From positions 620,001 to 684,000 of the forward strand of contig NZ_CP006850.1 of NCBI RefSeq assembly GCF_000523235.1: DNA of 64,000 nt. The letters run 5' to 3'. Positions 63,273 through 64,000 of the stretch are shown one piece after another. The translations under genes were made by a program, and so were the position numbers. The notes beneath the pieces were generated by a model, which ran no database searches, had not been told where the DNA came from, and was given only the letters and a program-made list of their open reading frames with translations. Source of the stretch: Nocardia nova SH22a (GTDB lineage: Bacteria > Actinomycetota > Actinomycetes > Mycobacteriales > Mycobacteriaceae). Within the stretch, counting starts at the first letter, position 1. Every line of letters starts with the position of its first letter.

Positions 63273-64000
63273 TCACTTACACAGATCGTCGGCGGCGTTG
63301 ACGTGTTCCAGATCGGAGGGCAGTGCCACCGGTTCGGTGGAATCGGCGGCGCCCGCCGGTGCCGGAACCGGGGAACCGAACGGTGTCGGGGTGCCGACGG
63401 TGCCGGAGTAGTCCGTTCCGAGCGCCACCTCGACGATGCTGCCGAGTCCGGTGGCGACGGCGAACTTGGCGCCCGGCAGGGACGAGGCGACCGTGGCCGC
63501 CTCCGCCTCGTGACCGGGCGAGTACCGCACGGTGGTGGTGTCGACCGTGCCGCCGGAATAGTTGCCGACGTTGTAGATCTGGAATCCCTCGGCGGCGATC
63601 TTGGTCGCCGCGGTACCGGCCACACCGGTCAGGCCCGATCCGTTGGATACCTGCACCGACACCGTACTGGGGTCGACCGCGCTGAGCTGCGGCGGAGCGG
63701 GCGGCTGGCTGGGTTTCGGCGCCTCGGGCGCCTTCTTCTCACCGGGCAGCGGCTGGTCGTCGATGACCGCCTGGAAGATCGCCTTGATATCGGATTCGCG
63801 CGGGATCTCGTTGCCGTAGGAGGTGGTGCCGGCGGTCGGCACGGTGAGGAACGTGATGGCGCCCGCGTCCATCTTCTGCATCGACCGGCCCAGCATCAGC
63901 AGATCCCTGGTGGTCACGTGATCCATGAACGCGTGACTGCTGAACGCGTTGATGAAGCCGTTGAGCTTGCCGATATCGAACAGCACCTTCGACGAGAGCG
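63273..64000 (-). CDS. LytR-CpsA-Psr family cell wall ligase, 3' part (truncated by window)
   Basis: The last roughly 242 codons of an LCP protein; the 5' end lies beyond 64000. The visible part starts inside the LCP catalytic domain (HVTTRDLLMLGRSMQKMDAG, ITFLTVP), followed by a Pro-rich linker and a LytR_C domain (VSVQVSNGSGLTGVAGTAAT, VGNYSGGTVDTTTVRYSPG). LCP enzymes attach arabinogalactan or other polymers to peptidoglycan. Position next to phoU matches Rv0822c beside phoY2. Confidence 0.9.
   Translation of the reverse strand, partial: LSSKVLFDIGKLNGFINAFSSHAFMDHVTTRDLLMLGRSMQKMDAGAITFLTVPTAGTTSYGNEIPRESDIKAIFQAVIDDQPLPGEKKAPEAPKPSQPPAPPQLSAVDPSTVSVQVSNGSGLTGVAGTAATKIAAEGFQIYNVGNYSGGTVDTTTVRYSPGHEAEAATVASSLPGAKFAVATGLGSIVEVALGTDYSGTVGTPTPFGSPVPAPAGAADSTEPVALPSDLEHVNAADDLCK

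Overview
The window is a high-GC actinobacterial chromosome segment, most likely from Nocardia or a close mycolic-acid-containing relative. The evidence is the mycobacterial-type gene content (mshD, lmeA, an antigen-85-like esterase, an MTB12-like secreted antigen, a cysteine-rich leader peptide) and a gene order that, from memory of the M. tuberculosis map, follows Rv0772 to Rv0822c: purD, TetR, purB, ptrB, purS-purQ, M18 peptidase, purL, SCP-like protein, purF, purM, DUF3073, ygfZ, aminodeoxychorismate lyase, nitrobindin-like, sseC, sseA, thioredoxin, lmeA, glnR, mshD, pst, phoU, LCP protein. I see no tRNA, rRNA, CRISPR array, insertion sequence or prophage. Positions 1-34000 are a dispersed purine biosynthesis region (purD, purB, purS, purQ, purL, purF, purM). 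Between the pur genes lie an M23 peptidase, an aminotransferase, a HIT protein, an antigen-85-like esterase, oligopeptidase B, a glutamate decarboxylase locus (gadB divergent from gadC, a small membrane protein and an M20 dipeptidase), a MarR regulator, a GT87-type glycosyltransferase, a membrane alpha/beta-hydrolase, a CPBP protease, a YhgE/Pip-like protein and a TetR/hydrolase pair with its own operator. Positions 34300-37964 hold DUF3073, L-asparaginase II, YgfZ and aminodeoxychorismate lyase. Positions 38155-45109 hold the cytochrome bd operon cydABDC. CydD and CydC both carry unusual low-complexity insertions, and an 18-bp perfect palindrome sits upstream of cydA. A structured, non-coding-looking element with a 12-codon ORF and an exceptionally strong Shine-Dalgarno follows cydC. 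Positions 45465-52372 are a thiol/sulfur and nitrogen-control block: a Uma2 nuclease, a 31-residue leaderless membrane peptide coupled to a nitrobindin-like protein, then sseC, sseA and DUF4395 behind a cysteine-rich leader peptide and attenuator-like hairpin, then a thioredoxin and LmeA, and in the opposite direction GlnR and mycothiol synthase. Positions 52535-56588 are the phosphate uptake operon pstSCAB behind a direct-repeat PHO box. The right end has a cupin/methyltransferase pair divergent from a COG2345-like regulator, an MTB12-like secreted protein plus an ABC-2 transporter behind a candidate IdeR iron box, an MFS exporter, phoU and the truncated 3' part of an LCP ligase. At least a dozen starts have a TANNNT -10 hexamer 6-8 nt upstream and no Shine-Dalgarno, the pattern of leaderless mRNAs, and this was used to choose starts.
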